5,930 nucleotides of DNA from the NCBI RefSeq assembly GCF_905212365.1, contig NZ_CAJMEH010000084.1, positions 1 through 5,930 on the forward strand, given 5' to 3'. Source of the stretch: an uncultured Phascolarctobacterium sp. (GTDB lineage: Bacteria > Bacillota > Negativicutes > Acidaminococcales > Acidaminococcaceae). Of the stretch, positions 4,942 through 5,930 are shown in pieces. The first letter of the stretch is position 1, and each line of letters begins with the position of its first letter. The position numbers and the translations under genes are program-made. Under the pieces are notes generated by a model that had not been told where the DNA came from, searched no databases, and worked only from the letters and a program-made list of their open reading frames with translations.

Positions 4942-5930
4942 ATGTCTTACGAAGATTTTATCACAACCATTCTTAATGTAAAGCCAGATGATTTATTAAG
5001 CGTTTCCTCTGTAATTCAACAAGATGGCTCCATTATTCTCAAAGTAAAACTAACCCCTACCTTGATGTTGTGTCCTGCTTGTAAATCACCTACAAAAGTT
5101 CATGGTTATTATTCCAGAAAACTTACACATTCTACTCTTGCAAACCGTTCATGTGTAATCTATTACCAGCAACGTAGATATCGCTGCCCACATTGTGAAA
5201 TATCCTTCTGTGAGCGTAATCCGTTTATTGATACAAGCGAACGATTAACTTTTGAAACCAAATTTAATGTCCTTACAGAGCTAAAATATTGTGAAGTTAC
5301 CTATACTTCAGTTGCTAAGCGCTATAATTTATCTATATCTAAGGTCCTTCGCTTGTTCGATAAACATGTCAATATTCAAAGAAAAACTCTGCCCATAGTT
5401 CTTTCGATTGACGAGCATTACCTTCCCAACTCTGACCAAGGTTCTAAATATTGCTGCCTTTTCCTTGATTTTTCAACTGGCGAAATGATAGATATTCTGC
5501 CATCCAGAAAGAAATCCTATCTAGTTAAGTATTTAAGTGAAATTAAAAGTAAAACAATGGATAGAGATAAAAATATTTCTGAATTGAATAATGTAGAATA
5601 CGTATCGATAGATATGTATGATATTTACCGGGATGTCGCCAATATATTTTTTCCTAAAGCTAAAGTATGTGCTGACAGCTTTCATGTATTAAAACACTTA
5701 ACTGATGATTTCCGCAAAGTCAGGCTGAGGTGCGTCCGAAGCACGGAAAGCAAAATATATAAATACCTATTGACTACATTCAAGCATGTATTTGAACACA
5801 ATAAATATCTTGACAATGACCCCAGGTATAACAAGAAACTTGGACGCTATGTAAATTACAGGAATATTCGTGATATTCTCTTCGAACGCTTCCCTGACCT
5901 GAAAGCAGCTTATGAATTAAAAGAATATTA
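4942..5930 (+). CDS. ISL3-family transposase, N-terminal 329 codons (cut by window edge)
   Basis: An uninterrupted frame runs from the ATG at 4942 to the window end, 329 codons of a family usually about 400-450 long. ISL3 transposases are DDE enzymes that cut and join the ends of their element. A zinc ribbon for DNA binding is formed by CPAC (44-47) and CPHC (82-85), followed by a helix-turn-helix-like segment (about 118-140, TSVAKRYNLSISKVLRLF). The catalytic core shows LSIDEH with D157, VSIDMYDIYRDV with D224, and the family-typical ADSFHVLKHL (244-253). The third acidic residue should lie beyond the edge. The start is supported by AAGGAGG at 4925-4931 with a 10-base spacer, longer than usual. 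No stop or frameshift is visible, so the element may be active. Confidence 0.93.
   Translation, partial: MSYEDFITTILNVKPDDLLSVSSVIQQDGSIILKVKLTPTLMLCPACKSPTKVHGYYSRKLTHSTLANRSCVIYYQQRRYRCPHCEISFCERNPFIDTSERLTFETKFNVLTELKYCEVTYTSVAKRYNLSISKVLRLFDKHVNIQRKTLPIVLSIDEHYLPNSDQGSKYCCLFLDFSTGEMIDILPSRKKSYLVKYLSEIKSKTMDRDKNISELNNVEYVSIDMYDIYRDVANIFFPKAKVCADSFHVLKHLTDDFRKVRLRCVRSTESKIYKYLLTTFKHVFEHNKYLDNDPRYNKKLGRYVNYRNIRDILFERFPDLKAAYELKEY

Larger units (their letters stand above)
4721..5930 (+). mobile_element. ISL3-family insertion sequence, left part (runs off the window)
   Basis: The element is recognised from its ISL3-type transposase and a repeat-rich left end between the DUF3800 start and the transposase. 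The exact left boundary cannot be fixed without the right inverted repeat; the first repeat copy at 4721 is used as a proxy, and the true tip may be a few bases to the left. The element is AT-rich and opposite in strand to all other genes here. It appears intact as far as it can be read. Confidence 0.75.

Overview
The window looks like bacterial chromosome, probably Bacillota and perhaps Negativicutes. The signs are the sufC-sufB-sufD gene order, a 468-residue SufB of the Gram-positive size class, strong GGAGG-type ribosome binding sites and a lysO split in two. The taxon is an inference with modest confidence. The left two-thirds (about 1-3840) is GC-rich and coding-dense. The right third (about 4000-5930) is visibly AT-rich and looks acquired.

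Positions 1-2776 hold, on the minus strand, the start of an iron-sulfur cluster assembly operon: a promoter (2748-2776), a leader hairpin, sufC (ATPase), sufB (scaffold) and the first 101 codons of sufD, cut by the window edge. SufC, SufB and SufD normally form the SufBC2D scaffold complex, which builds Fe-S clusters from cysteine sulfur delivered by SufS and SufU/SufE. Those partner genes are not in the window. sufC and sufB are 19 bp apart, but sufB and sufD are separated by about 200 bp. That gap holds a compact, highly structured 167-bp element with imperfect terminal inverted repeats. It looks like a MITE or other dispersed repeat inserted into the operon.

Positions 2946-3829, also minus strand, encode a LysO-type lysine exporter (DUF340) as two overlapping genes, an N-terminal 96-aa half and a C-terminal 198-aa half, with their own promoter at 3869-3897.

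Positions 3970-4694 hold a terminator and a DUF3800 gene on the minus strand. From about 4721 to the right edge is the left part of an ISL3-family insertion sequence on the plus strand. It has five 18-bp direct repeats, then a leader whose Shine-Dalgarno sequence can be masked by an upstream complementary arm, then a 329-codon partial transposase with a zinc ribbon and two DDE aspartates visible. The internal promoter would start transcripts after the masking arm. This layout fits the known insertion-sequence strategy of silencing read-through transcripts while allowing native ones. The least explained parts are the sufB-sufD element, the direct-repeat array and the cysteine-rich SufD N-terminus.
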